A DNA stretch of 6,582 nt from Pseudomonadota bacterium (lineage in GTDB: Bacteria; Pseudomonadota; Gammaproteobacteria; Burkholderiales; Burkholderiaceae_B): positions 1 through 6,582 of the forward strand of contig JAEWEH010000202.1 of the NCBI GenBank assembly GCA_023389535.1, written 5' to 3'. A program made the position numbers and the translations under genes. Position 1 is the stretch's first letter. Each line of letters starts with the position of its first letter. The notes below the pieces were generated by a model, which did not search any database, had not been told where the DNA came from, and saw only the letters and a program-made list of their open reading frames with translations. This document shows positions 1-6,321 of this stretch, piece after piece.

Positions 1-2
1 GG

Positions 3-59
3 CAAGCGCAGTGCAAGCGGGCTGCGATGGCCATCGGCATAGGCCAGGCCTCGCCTTAA
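3..59 (+). CDS. Possible C-terminal tail of an upstream gene (partial)
   Basis: The third forward frame is open from the window edge to a TAA at 57-59 and would encode the tail QAQCKRAAMAIGIGQASP. A second frame is also open to a TGA at 68-70, so the frame is not certain. The segment MAIGIGQA faintly recalls the C-terminal CxGxGQG segment of thiolases, but without the cysteine and over far too few residues to assign. The next gene starts 24 bases after this stop, which would fit an operon. The function is unknown, and it may not be a gene at all. Confidence 0.2.
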   Translation, partial: QAQCKRAAMAIGIGQASP

Positions 60-83
60 TGTCAGTTTGAGAAGGATCGATAC

Positions 84-887
84 ATGAGTCAGATTAATTT
101 CGAGAATGTCCAGCGTACGTTCCGCCGAGGCAATGAGGATTTTCTTGCCCTGGACAATGTCAGCTTTCAGGTGGGCGAGCAGGAATTCGTAGCCATTGTC
201 GGACCGTCGGGCTGCGGCAAGACGACGCTGATGAGGATGGCGGCGGGGCTGGAGTTTCCCACCACCGGCTCGGTCAGCGTTGGCAGTAAGGAAGTCACCG
301 GCCCTGGGCCTGACCGCGCTGTGGTGTTTCAGCAATTCGCCCTGTTCCCCTGGAAAACTGTCAAGGACAATATCGGTTTCGGGCTGCGCTGCAAGGGGGT
401 GGACAGCACGAAGCGCGAGCAGATCATCGCCCACTATATGAAGCTGATGAATCTGCAGGGCTGTGAAGACGCCTATCCGCATCAGTTGTCGGGGGGCATG
501 CAGCAGCGCGTGGCCATTGCCCGCAGCTATGCGCTGGATCCGGATGTCCTGTTGATGGACGAGCCGTTTGGCGCCCTGGACGCACAGACCCGTGTGGTCA
601 TGCAGGAGGAACTCATCAAGCTGTCGCGCATCAGCCCGCGAACGGTCCTCTTTATCACTCATAGCGTAGAAGAAGCTGTCTATCTTGCAGACCGGGTGGT
701 CGTGCTGATGGGGCGGCCTGGCCGCATAGAGGAAATCGTCGACGTGGCGTCCGTGCGTAAACGCGAGGCATGGGACAGCTTGCCGCATATCGAAGAAGTC
801 ATGGACCTCGAGTCGTTCGTGCACCTGCGCACCCATATCTGGCGCTTGTTGCGTGAGCACGATACCGCGGGGGCTCAGCAGCACTGA
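84..887 (+). CDS. ABC transporter ATP-binding protein, nitrate/sulfonate/taurine (TauB/SsuB/NrtD-like) group
   Basis: This is the cytoplasmic ATPase that powers uptake of a small solute through an inner-membrane ABC importer. The 267 residues match the family length. Visible motifs, in order, are Walker A GPSGCGKTT (residues 40-48), the Q-loop in VFQQFALFPW (81-90), the signature LSGGMQQR (135-142), Walker B LLMDEP (156-161), the D-loop GALD (163-166) and the switch histidine H193 in FITHS. The FALFPW segment after the Q-loop and the C-terminal VVVLMGRPGRI segment are typical of the taurine/sulfonate/nitrate group. The start at 84 follows GAAGGA (71-76) with good spacing. Its likely membrane partners are the two permeases at 1852-3494, although a dehydrogenase gene lies between them. 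No substrate-binding protein gene is visible. The family call is firm. The substrate is unknown, since this group also carries pyrimidines, phthalates and other organic acids. Confidence 0.95.
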   Translation: MSQINFENVQRTFRRGNEDFLALDNVSFQVGEQEFVAIVGPSGCGKTTLMRMAAGLEFPTTGSVSVGSKEVTGPGPDRAVVFQQFALFPWKTVKDNIGFGLRCKGVDSTKREQIIAHYMKLMNLQGCEDAYPHQLSGGMQQRVAIARSYALDPDVLLMDEPFGALDAQTRVVMQEELIKLSRISPRTVLFITHSVEEAVYLADRVVVLMGRPGRIEEIVDVASVRKREAWDSLPHIEEVMDLESFVHLRTHIWRLLREHDTAGAQQH

Positions 888-904
888 GTTCGATTCAAGG
901 TGCT

Positions 905-934
905 GGCGCGGCCGCGCCGGCGGTCCGCCGCGGC
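905..934 (+). repeat. GC-rich palindrome and hairpin after the ATPase gene
   Basis: A perfect 14-bp palindrome GGCGCGGCCGCGCC occupies 905-918. Overlapping it, 911-934 can fold in RNA into a stem: GCCGCG (911-916) pairs with CGCGGC (929-934), then after one C-C mismatch CGG (918-920) pairs with CCG (925-927), leaving the loop CGGT. It starts 17 bases after the ATPase stop codon. No run of T follows, so it is not a canonical intrinsic terminator. It could protect the 3' end of the ATPase message, partly attenuate transcription, or be incidental in GC-rich DNA. Confidence 0.45.
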
Positions 935-953
935 GTCAGGGCAGGGATCTGTT

Positions 954-967
954 GGTAAACGTTTGCC
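954..967. promoter_or_regulatory. Candidate LacI/PurR-family operator
   Basis: GGTAAACGTTTGCC is an inverted repeat in which six of the seven base pairs are symmetric; only position 3 (T opposite G) breaks it. The central CG flanked by AAA/TTT is the hallmark of LacI/GalR-family operators such as the PurR box. It lies 88 bases before the dehydrogenase start, in the longest intergenic gap of the window, where a regulator would control the dehydrogenase and the genes after it. I could not find a convincing -35/-10 pair beside it, and no regulator gene is in the window. The assignment rests on motif shape alone. Confidence 0.45.
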
Positions 968-1054
968 GTAAAGGCCTCAGGCGACGTCGGGTCTGTACGC
1001 TGCTTTGGCCCATCCAGAAAGCAGCCAAGAAACAGCTAAGGGGTAGAGACGAAG

Positions 1055-1840
1055 ATGGAAGCGGAAAAAATGTCACAGTACAGCGTAATCGTGACGGGCG
1101 GCGCCAGCGGCATAGGCGCGGCCGTGGCGCGCAAGATCGTGGCCGGCGGTGGGTATGTCGGCATCATGGATCGAAATAAAGAAGGCGCGCAGGTCGTCGT
1201 CCGGGAGCTGGGTGCCCACGCCGCCGCAATTCATGTAGACGCCCTTGACGAGGCCGCAATGGTTGCGGCCCATCAGGAACTCGCACAGCGCTTGCCGCAA
1301 GTCGCCGGGCTGGTGAATTGCGCGGGCATGCCGCCAGTACCCAAGCGGATCGAAGATCAACCGGTGGATGATTGGGAGCGGGTGCTGGACTCCCACTTGA
1401 AAACGACATATATAGCGTGCCGTATTGTGGGCGGGGCCATGGCCGGCCGTGGATCGGGGGCGGTGGTGAACGTGGCCTCTGTGCTGTCCTTCCGGCCCGG
1501 GCCGGTACTGGCCTACGGCCCGGCCAAGGCAGGCGTGGTCAATCTCACAGAGGCCCTTGCCGTGCAATGGGCACGGCGGGGCGTGCGGGTCAACGCCGTG
1601 GCGCCGGGCTGGACGGACACACCGTTTCTGCGGCCTGCGGAACGCAAGGGCGAACGCGACCTCACGCCAATTCTGAATGCCACGCCCATGGGGCGCTTGA
1701 TGCGGCCCGAGGAAATCGCCGAGGTGATCTGTTTCCTGCTTTCTCCACTCGCCAGCGCCGTGACCGGCGCTACCGTACCGTGCGACGGCGGCGTCATTGC
1801 AGGTAGCGGATGGGCGCCTTATGGCGGCTTTCCCGCTTGA
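1055..1840 (+). CDS. Short-chain dehydrogenase/reductase (SDR), probably NAD-dependent
   Basis: This is a classical SDR oxidoreductase, cytosolic, interconverting a hydroxyl and a carbonyl on an unknown substrate. Counting from the start at 1055 (261 residues), the cofactor motif TGGASGIG is at 14-21. D39, at the end of the second strand (GIMDRN), favours NAD over NADP. NCAG is at 88-91, and the catalytic S142, Y154 and K158 (YGPAK) are present, followed by the usual PGWTDTPF and a C-terminal CDGG. The helix-4 position that is normally asparagine (NLKG-type motif) is histidine, H114 in DSHLK. AAGGGG at 1038-1043 supports the start at 1055, at a rather long spacing. A second ATG at 1070 gives MSQYSVIVTGG, an equally natural N-terminus. 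The gene sits between the ATPase and permease genes of the transporter, and its stop overlaps the next ribosome binding site. A role in oxidising the imported compound, or a diol or hydroxy acid made from it, is inference. Confidence 0.9.
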   Translation: MEAEKMSQYSVIVTGGASGIGAAVARKIVAGGGYVGIMDRNKEGAQVVVRELGAHAAAIHVDALDEAAMVAAHQELAQRLPQVAGLVNCAGMPPVPKRIEDQPVDDWERVLDSHLKTTYIACRIVGGAMAGRGSGAVVNVASVLSFRPGPVLAYGPAKAGVVNLTEALAVQWARRGVRVNAVAPGWTDTPFLRPAERKGERDLTPILNATPMGRLMRPEEIAEVICFLLSPLASAVTGATVPCDGGVIAGSGWAPYGGFPA

Positions 1841-1845
1841 AGGAG
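1840..1845 (+). promoter_or_regulatory. Ribosome binding site that fixes the start of the first permease
   Basis: AAGGAG lies 6 bases before the ATG at 1852 and begins on the last base of the dehydrogenase stop codon. This argues for the start at 1852 over an in-frame ATG at 1810, which lies inside the dehydrogenase gene with no such site. It also suggests that translation of the two genes is coupled. Confidence 0.75.
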
Positions 1846-1851
1846 CAACCC

Positions 1852-2709
1852 ATGAGCCAACAATATTCCAACGCCGGCTCGACGCTGACGCTGTCTGTGC
1901 CGGCTTCGGGCGCCCGCAAGAAAAGGCCGAAGAAGGGGGACAGGATGAGAATGATGCGAGGTTTCACGGGAGTGGCGGCCATTGGTCTGCTGATCCTTAT
2001 CTGGTACCTGGCGACAGGCCCATTCGAGCTGGTCAGGTCGGTCAAGTTTCCGTCAATACCGGACGCCTACGGAGCGCTGACATTCCTGATGCAACCCGGC
2101 TATGCGGGCGCAACCTTGATGCAGCATATCGGCTCGAGCCTGGGCCTAGTGCTGCTGGGTTTTGCCGTGGCCATCCTGACGGGCATACCGCTGGGCATCC
2201 TGATGGGATGGAGCAAGAAAGCCGACGCCTTCCTCAATCCCATCTTTCAGCTGATCAGGCCCATCGCGCCCATCGCATGGATTCCCTTGACTATATTGTG
2301 GTTCGGGCTGGGGATACCCGCCAAGATCTTCGTCATCTGGCTGGCTGCTTTTTCGCCGGCGCTGATCAATACGCACACGGGAATACGGAATGTAAGCGCC
2401 GTGCTCATGGAAGCTGCCAAGGTTCATGGCGCATCGTCGCGGCGCCTGCTCTGGAGCATCGCCGTTCCCAGCGCCCTGCCGCAGATATTCACGGGCTTGC
2501 GCATGTCCTTGCAGGCCTGCTGGATGGTGCTGGTGGCGGCGGAACTGGTCGGCTCGTTCATGGGCCTGGGCCACATCCTGATCGTCGCCACGCGAGACCT
2601 TGATTCGGGGATGATATTTGTGGCGATGGTGTGCATTGCCATATTGGGTGTGCTGATGAGCGTGATACTGGGCGCCATTGAAAGGAGGGTCATACCATGG
2701 CGGCGATAA
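1852..2709 (+). CDS. ABC transporter permease, nitrate/sulfonate/taurine group (first of two)
   Basis: This is an inner-membrane channel subunit of an ABC importer, 285 residues, of the SsuC/TauC/NrtB (BPD_transp_1) family. A basic cytoplasmic N-terminus (residues 22-36, rich in K and R) precedes a first membrane helix at about 38-54. Further hydrophobic segments lie near 96-119, 139-172, 222-246 and 254-275. The cytoplasmic EAA loop that contacts the ATPase is at EAAKVHG (187-193) and ends in ALP (208-210). The segment PIAWIPLTILWFGLG (about 140-154) is typical of the family. The protein is clearly related to the next one, which shares PIAWVPFSILWLGTG, but has diverged from it, so the channel is probably a heterodimer. 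The end of the gene overlaps the next start by 13 bases. The substrate is unknown. Confidence 0.93.
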   Translation: MSQQYSNAGSTLTLSVPASGARKKRPKKGDRMRMMRGFTGVAAIGLLILIWYLATGPFELVRSVKFPSIPDAYGALTFLMQPGYAGATLMQHIGSSLGLVLLGFAVAILTGIPLGILMGWSKKADAFLNPIFQLIRPIAPIAWIPLTILWFGLGIPAKIFVIWLAAFSPALINTHTGIRNVSAVLMEAAKVHGASSRRLLWSIAVPSALPQIFTGLRMSLQACWMVLVAAELVGSFMGLGHILIVATRDLDSGMIFVAMVCIAILGVLMSVILGAIERRVIPWRR

Positions 2710-3494
2710 GCAGCAGCAGGGGCAAGGGCGATGCCCTGGAAACTTATATCCTGCCTGTCCTGGGGATAGCCAGCCTGTTTGCGGTGTGGGCGCTGGCTTC
2801 CGGGTCAGGCCTGGTTTCGGTCAAGTTCCTGCCCGGCCCCGGCGCAGTCCTTGAGGAACTGGCGCGGCTGACTCGGGAACCCTATGCCGGATCCGTGCTG
2901 CAGACCCACTTGCTGGCCAGCTTGCAGAAGTTTTTCGTCAGCTTCTTGCTGGGTGCGGTGGTCGGTGTTCCATTGGGGCTGCTGATGGGGCGTTTCCGCC
3001 CCATGGACAAGCTCATCGGCCCCTTGTTCGAAGGGCTGCGCTTCATCCCTCCTATCGCATGGGTGCCTTTCTCCATACTTTGGCTGGGTACAGGCTTTAT
3101 GGCGCCCGTGCTGGTGATATTCGCAGGGGTGTTCTCGTCCTGCGTGGTCAACGCATACAGCGGCGCCAAACTGGCGGACAAGGCCGTGCTGGAAGCAGCG
3201 CAGACGCTGGGCGCGGGCCGCTGGATCACGCTGACCGAGGTCTTGATTCCGGCCGCGCTGCCGCAGATTGTGGCCGGGTTGCGGATAGGCGCCGGCTTCG
3301 GCTGGCAATCGCTGATCGGCGCCGAGCTGATTGTCGGTTCGACCGGTTTGGGCTATTTGATCATCCAGGGCGAAAGCAACCTGACCTCGACGGTGGTGAT
3401 CGCCGGTATGGTGGCGATAGGCGTGGTGGGCGCCGCCATCGACTATGTCATGCGCAAGATTGAAGCGCGGATACGCAGAAATTGGGGCGCATAG
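2697..3494 (+). CDS. ABC transporter permease, nitrate/sulfonate/taurine group (second of two)
   Basis: This is the second inner-membrane channel subunit, 265 residues, same family as the preceding gene. Hydrophobic segments lie at about 16-36, 76-98, 117-150, 192-222 and 231-248. The EAA loop reads EAAQTLGAG (166-174) and ends in AALP (186-189), so the ATPase contact is intact. The start at 2697 follows a near-ideal AAGGAGG (2682-2688) that lies inside the end of the first permease gene; with the 13-base overlap this points to coupled translation and equal amounts of the two subunits. The C-terminus is strongly basic (KIEARIRRNW), as expected on the cytoplasmic side. Related single-permease systems form homodimers; here two diverged copies suggest a heterodimer. 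The ligand cannot be inferred, because specificity would come mainly from the missing binding protein. Confidence 0.93.
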   Translation: MAAISSSRGKGDALETYILPVLGIASLFAVWALASGSGLVSVKFLPGPGAVLEELARLTREPYAGSVLQTHLLASLQKFFVSFLLGAVVGVPLGLLMGRFRPMDKLIGPLFEGLRFIPPIAWVPFSILWLGTGFMAPVLVIFAGVFSSCVVNAYSGAKLADKAVLEAAQTLGAGRWITLTEVLIPAALPQIVAGLRIGAGFGWQSLIGAELIVGSTGLGYLIIQGESNLTSTVVIAGMVAIGVVGAAIDYVMRKIEARIRRNWGA

Positions 3495-3538
3495 CGATGC
3501 GCGCGGCCGCAACACGGACACAAGCACGGATACACGAA

Positions 3539-3544
3539 CGGGAG
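3539..3544 (+). promoter_or_regulatory. Ribosome binding site that decides the E1 start
   Basis: CGGGAG lies 9 bases before the ATG at 3554. The reading frame is open further upstream to an ATG at 3482, inside the second permease gene, but no comparable site precedes that one. The added 24 residues (rich in A, R and T) also do not look like an E1 N-terminus. Confidence 0.6.
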
Positions 3545-3553
3545 AACGCAATA

Positions 3554-5743
3554 ATGGCAGCAAAACTGGTGGCGCTCAAGACCAAGACGCCGTGGTCCAG
3601 ATTGGAAATCAAAGACACCGACTTACGCTCAATCGACAAGCGTGAACTGACGGTGATGCTGGAGCAGCTGATACTGATACGCCATTTTGAGGAAAAGCTT
3701 CTCAAGCTCAGCGTGGCGGGCATATTGCATGGCCCAGCCCATTCCAGCATAGGGCAGGAAGGCGCGGCTGTCGGGGCAATGTCGGTGCTGCGTTCCACAG
3801 ACAAGATCAATGGCACGCACCGCATGCATCACCAGTTCCTGGCCAAGGCGCTCAACCACGCCAAGCCCGATGGGTATTCGCCGCTGGACCAGGAACTGCC
3901 GCAAGCCATGTTCGATGTGGTGTACCGCACCTATGCGGAGATCCTGGGATTGACGCCGGGATACTGCGGTGGCCGGGGCGGCTCCATGCACCTGCGTTAT
4001 CCCGAGGCGGGCATTTACGGCTCTAACGCTATCGTGGGCGGCAACCCTTCGCACGCGGTGGGCTATGCCTTTGCCGACAAGCTGAACAAGCGCGACGACA
4101 TTTCGGTCGCCTTCTTCGGCGACGGCGCCATGCAAAGCGGCGCGGCCTACGAAGCGATGAACTTGGCGGCCCTGTACGGCACGCCCACGGTGTTCTTCGT
4201 GGAAAACAATCTGTACGCCGTTTCCACCCATATCTCGGAACAGACGCGCGAGACGCGGCTGTCAGCCAGGGGTTTGTCGCTGGCCGTACCGTCCATAGAG
4301 TTCGACGGCATGGACGTGGTGGCGGCACGCCTGGCCATGCAACAGGCGCGCGAAATCATAGAAAACGAAGGCGGTCCGGTGTTGCTGGAGGCCCAGACCT
4401 ATCGGCACATGCATCAATCAGGTGCATTGAAGGGCAGTGCGTTTGGCTACCGCGAAAAAACCGAAGAAGAAGAATGGCTGTCGCGTGATCCCGCCCAGCG
4501 CTTCACAGCGCAGATGAAGGCGGCCGGCCTCATCGATGTTGAGGGTGTGAGCAGGCTTCAGGCTCGTGCCGACAAGCTGATAGACGCGGCGCTGGACCGT
4601 TTGCTTGAACATTACGGCGACGAAAAAAAGCAGCAGATCAATCCGGCCCTGTGGCCCGATCCGGCCGATGTGGATGTCGGCATACGGGGCGATCTTTCCG
4701 AGCTGGCGGATCGCGATGCCATCGAACTGGAGTCCCGTTCCGAAAAAGAGCTCGAGGAGGCCCGTTTCATTGATGTCATTTCCAGCGCCATGCTGCGCAA
4801 TATGGAACGCTACGACAATATTTTCATCATAGGCGAAGACGTCCATCGCCTGCGTGGCGGCACGTCGGGCGCGACCAAGAATATCGGCGAACGCTACCCG
4901 GATCGCCTGGTGGGCGCACCCATCTGCGAGAACGGTTTCACGGGCCTGGCGCTGGGGGCGGCACTGAATGGCATGCGCCCTGTGGTGGAAATCATGTATC
5001 CGGACTTCGCCCTGGTGGCGGCGGATCAGCTGTTCAACCAGATCGCCAAGGTCAGGCATATGTTCGGCGGCTCGTTCGGCGTGCCTATCATTGTGCGCAG
5101 CCGTGTGTCGGCGGGCACCGGCTATGGCTCCCAGCATTCCATGGACGCCAGCGGGCTTTTCGCTTTGTACCCCGGGTGGCGCATTGTGGCGCCATCGCGG
5201 CCCTATGACTACATCGGCCTGTTGAATGCCGCCGTTGCCTGCGACGACCCGGTACTCGTTGTCGAGTACAGCGACCTGTTCAAGACAACAGGGCAGGTGC
5301 CTTCCGGCAGTTGGGACTTCATCGTGCCCTTCGGCAAGGCCAGGGTGGCCCGCAGCGGAACACGCTGCACCGTGCTGACTTATGGAACCATGGTGGATGT
5401 CAGTTGCCAGGCAGCCGAGTCCACAGGCGTGGATGCCGAAGTGATCGACCTGCGCACGCTGGATCCACTGGGCCTGGATTGGGAAACCATCGAAGCCAGC
5501 GTGAAGCGCACGAACGCGCTGTTGATTGTGGAGCAGACGGCGCGCGGCACCTCCATCGGTTCGCGCATCGTCAGCGATGCCCAGGCCCGCCTCTTCGATT
5601 GGCTGGATCACGAGATTGTGCATGTGACTGGTGCCAACGCCGCCCCTGTGGTGTCCAAGGTGCTGGAGAGCGCCGCGCTGGCCGGCAGCGCCGCGGTGGA
5701 ACAGGCGCTGCGCCGCATCGACGGCGGGCGCGGGGCGCTTTGA
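3554..5743 (+). CDS. Fused alpha/beta E1 component of a 2-oxo acid (or acetoin-type) dehydrogenase complex, thiamine-diphosphate dependent
   Basis: This is a 729-residue cytosolic enzyme that carries both E1 subunits in one chain. It would decarboxylate a 2-oxo acid, or cleave an alpha-hydroxyketone, and pass the acyl group to the lipoyl arm of E2. The alpha part (about 1-360) has the conserved histidine in HSSIGQEG (63-70), CGGRGGSMH (138-146) and the thiamine-diphosphate motif from GDGAMQSG (189-196) to ENN (217-219). After a charged linker (about 361-402) the beta part has IGEDV (426-430), the catalytic glutamate E459 in PICENGF, RPVVEIMYPDF (475-485), QHSMD (527-531) and an intact C-terminal transketolase domain (EQTARGTSIGS, 660-670). 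Against ordinary alpha subunits there is an extra stretch at about 100-127, and the usual GHS loop reads HMHQSG (285-290). The VOC gene follows after 22 bases and an E2-like gene after that, which supports a complete complex. Pyruvate, branched-chain and acetoin-type substrates cannot be separated from the sequence alone. Confidence 0.92.
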   Translation: MAAKLVALKTKTPWSRLEIKDTDLRSIDKRELTVMLEQLILIRHFEEKLLKLSVAGILHGPAHSSIGQEGAAVGAMSVLRSTDKINGTHRMHHQFLAKALNHAKPDGYSPLDQELPQAMFDVVYRTYAEILGLTPGYCGGRGGSMHLRYPEAGIYGSNAIVGGNPSHAVGYAFADKLNKRDDISVAFFGDGAMQSGAAYEAMNLAALYGTPTVFFVENNLYAVSTHISEQTRETRLSARGLSLAVPSIEFDGMDVVAARLAMQQAREIIENEGGPVLLEAQTYRHMHQSGALKGSAFGYREKTEEEEWLSRDPAQRFTAQMKAAGLIDVEGVSRLQARADKLIDAALDRLLEHYGDEKKQQINPALWPDPADVDVGIRGDLSELADRDAIELESRSEKELEEARFIDVISSAMLRNMERYDNIFIIGEDVHRLRGGTSGATKNIGERYPDRLVGAPICENGFTGLALGAALNGMRPVVEIMYPDFALVAADQLFNQIAKVRHMFGGSFGVPIIVRSRVSAGTGYGSQHSMDASGLFALYPGWRIVAPSRPYDYIGLLNAAVACDDPVLVVEYSDLFKTTGQVPSGSWDFIVPFGKARVARSGTRCTVLTYGTMVDVSCQAAESTGVDAEVIDLRTLDPLGLDWETIEASVKRTNALLIVEQTARGTSIGSRIVSDAQARLFDWLDHEIVHVTGANAAPVVSKVLESAALAGSAAVEQALRRIDGGRGAL

Positions 5744-5765
5744 ATTTGCAAGAGAAAGGGAAAAA

Positions 5766-6242
5766 ATGACATTGCGAGACGACTTGCTCAAGGCGCATCA
5801 CACAGCCATTTGCGTCAACGACTTTGATCGTGCCAAGCGCTTCTATATAGACTTTCTGGGCTTTGAATTGGAAGGCGAAATGGATCAGCGCGGCGAAGCT
5901 GCGCTGGGCGAGGTGGTCGGCCTGCCGGGTGCCGTAGTGCGCTGGGCCATGCTGCGGCATGGCGACTATCGCCTGGAGCTCTTCAAATACTACTCGCCTG
6001 CGGGCGACGCGCAGCCGCGCCGGCAATGCGACTTTGGCTACAACCATATGGCCTTCGAGGTTGTCGATGTCGATGCCGTCTATGAACAAGTCGTGCAAGC
6101 GGGGTATCGCTGTGTGTCGCCCCCCAAGGTCATGCGCAACGGCAATACCAAGGTGTTCTACGTGGCGGAGCCCGAAGGTGCGGTCACCGAATTCATGCAG
6201 TTCATGAAACCGAATATTTCGAGTTTTGTGAATCGCCCCTGA
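5766..6242 (+). CDS. VOC-superfamily (glyoxalase I-like) metalloprotein
   Basis: This is a 158-residue single-chain VOC protein made of two beta-alpha-beta-beta-beta modules, usually a dimer that binds a divalent metal. The four expected ligands are visible at the family positions: H12 (HHTAICVNDF), E71 (LELFKYY), H94 (NHMAFEV) and E142 (TEFMQF). The family includes glyoxalase I, methylmalonyl-CoA epimerase, extradiol dioxygenases and isomerases; the sequence does not separate these. Its length matches glyoxalase I or epimerase rather than the longer extradiol dioxygenases. The start at 5766 follows AAAGGG (5755-5760). The frame is open upstream into the E1 gene, but that part is only an overlap in another frame. 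The position between the E1 and E2 genes suggests action on a substrate or by-product of the complex; this is inference. Confidence 0.88.
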   Translation: MTLRDDLLKAHHTAICVNDFDRAKRFYIDFLGFELEGEMDQRGEAALGEVVGLPGAVVRWAMLRHGDYRLELFKYYSPAGDAQPRRQCDFGYNHMAFEVVDVDAVYEQVVQAGYRCVSPPKVMRNGNTKVFYVAEPEGAVTEFMQFMKPNISSFVNRP

Positions 6243-6310
6243 CCGACAGAGACCGTTGCGTGTTCTCGATTCCCACGATGAATGAGCGGCCGCGGCACAG
6301 CTGGCCAGCG

Positions 6311-6315
6311 AAGGA
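6311..6315 (+). promoter_or_regulatory. Ribosome binding site of the lipoyl-domain gene
   Basis: AAGGA lies 6 bases before the ATG at 6322. The 79 bases between the VOC stop and this start hold no other gene. They include a short perfect palindrome GCTGGCCAGC at 6300-6309 with no T run after it, so no terminator is supported and transcription probably continues from the VOC gene. Confidence 0.6.
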
Positions 6316-6321
6316 CGAATA

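Noticed and set aside
905..934. Rho-independent terminator after the ATPase gene
   Set aside because: The stem is strong but the following bases lack a T run, so only a generic hairpin is supported.
853..1179. A 108-codon plus-strand frame bridging the ATPase and dehydrogenase genes
   Set aside because: Overlaps both genes in another frame, is dominated by arginine and glycine, and has no recognisable domain.
1797..2603. A 268-codon plus-strand frame overlapping the first permease
   Set aside because: It is out of frame with the permease, which has clear membrane segments, an EAA loop and a ribosome binding site; this frame reads as a low-complexity polar protein.
3482..3553. Upstream in-frame start that would add 24 residues to E1
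   Set aside because: It lies within the end of the second permease, lacks a ribosome binding site, and adds a sequence not typical of E1; the start at 3554 has CGGGAG at suitable distance.
2805..3563. A 252-codon open frame on the minus strand opposite the second permease
   Set aside because: Antisense shadow of a membrane protein gene; composition is typical of such shadows and no domain or start signal is visible.
5631..5765. Upstream in-frame start that would add 45 residues to the VOC protein
   Set aside because: The added part is the E1 C-terminal coding region read in another frame; the ATG at 5766 has a good ribosome binding site and gives the normal VOC N-terminus.
4418..5791. A 457-codon open frame on the minus strand opposite the E1 gene
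   Set aside because: It lies fully antisense to a gene with clear E1 motifs, has no recognisable domain, is rich in H, R, G and A, and is explained by high-GC codon use on the other strand.
6243..6321. Small gene or terminator between the VOC and lipoyl-domain genes
   Set aside because: No open frame with a start signal fits, and the short palindrome at 6300-6309 has no T run; it is treated as a spacer.
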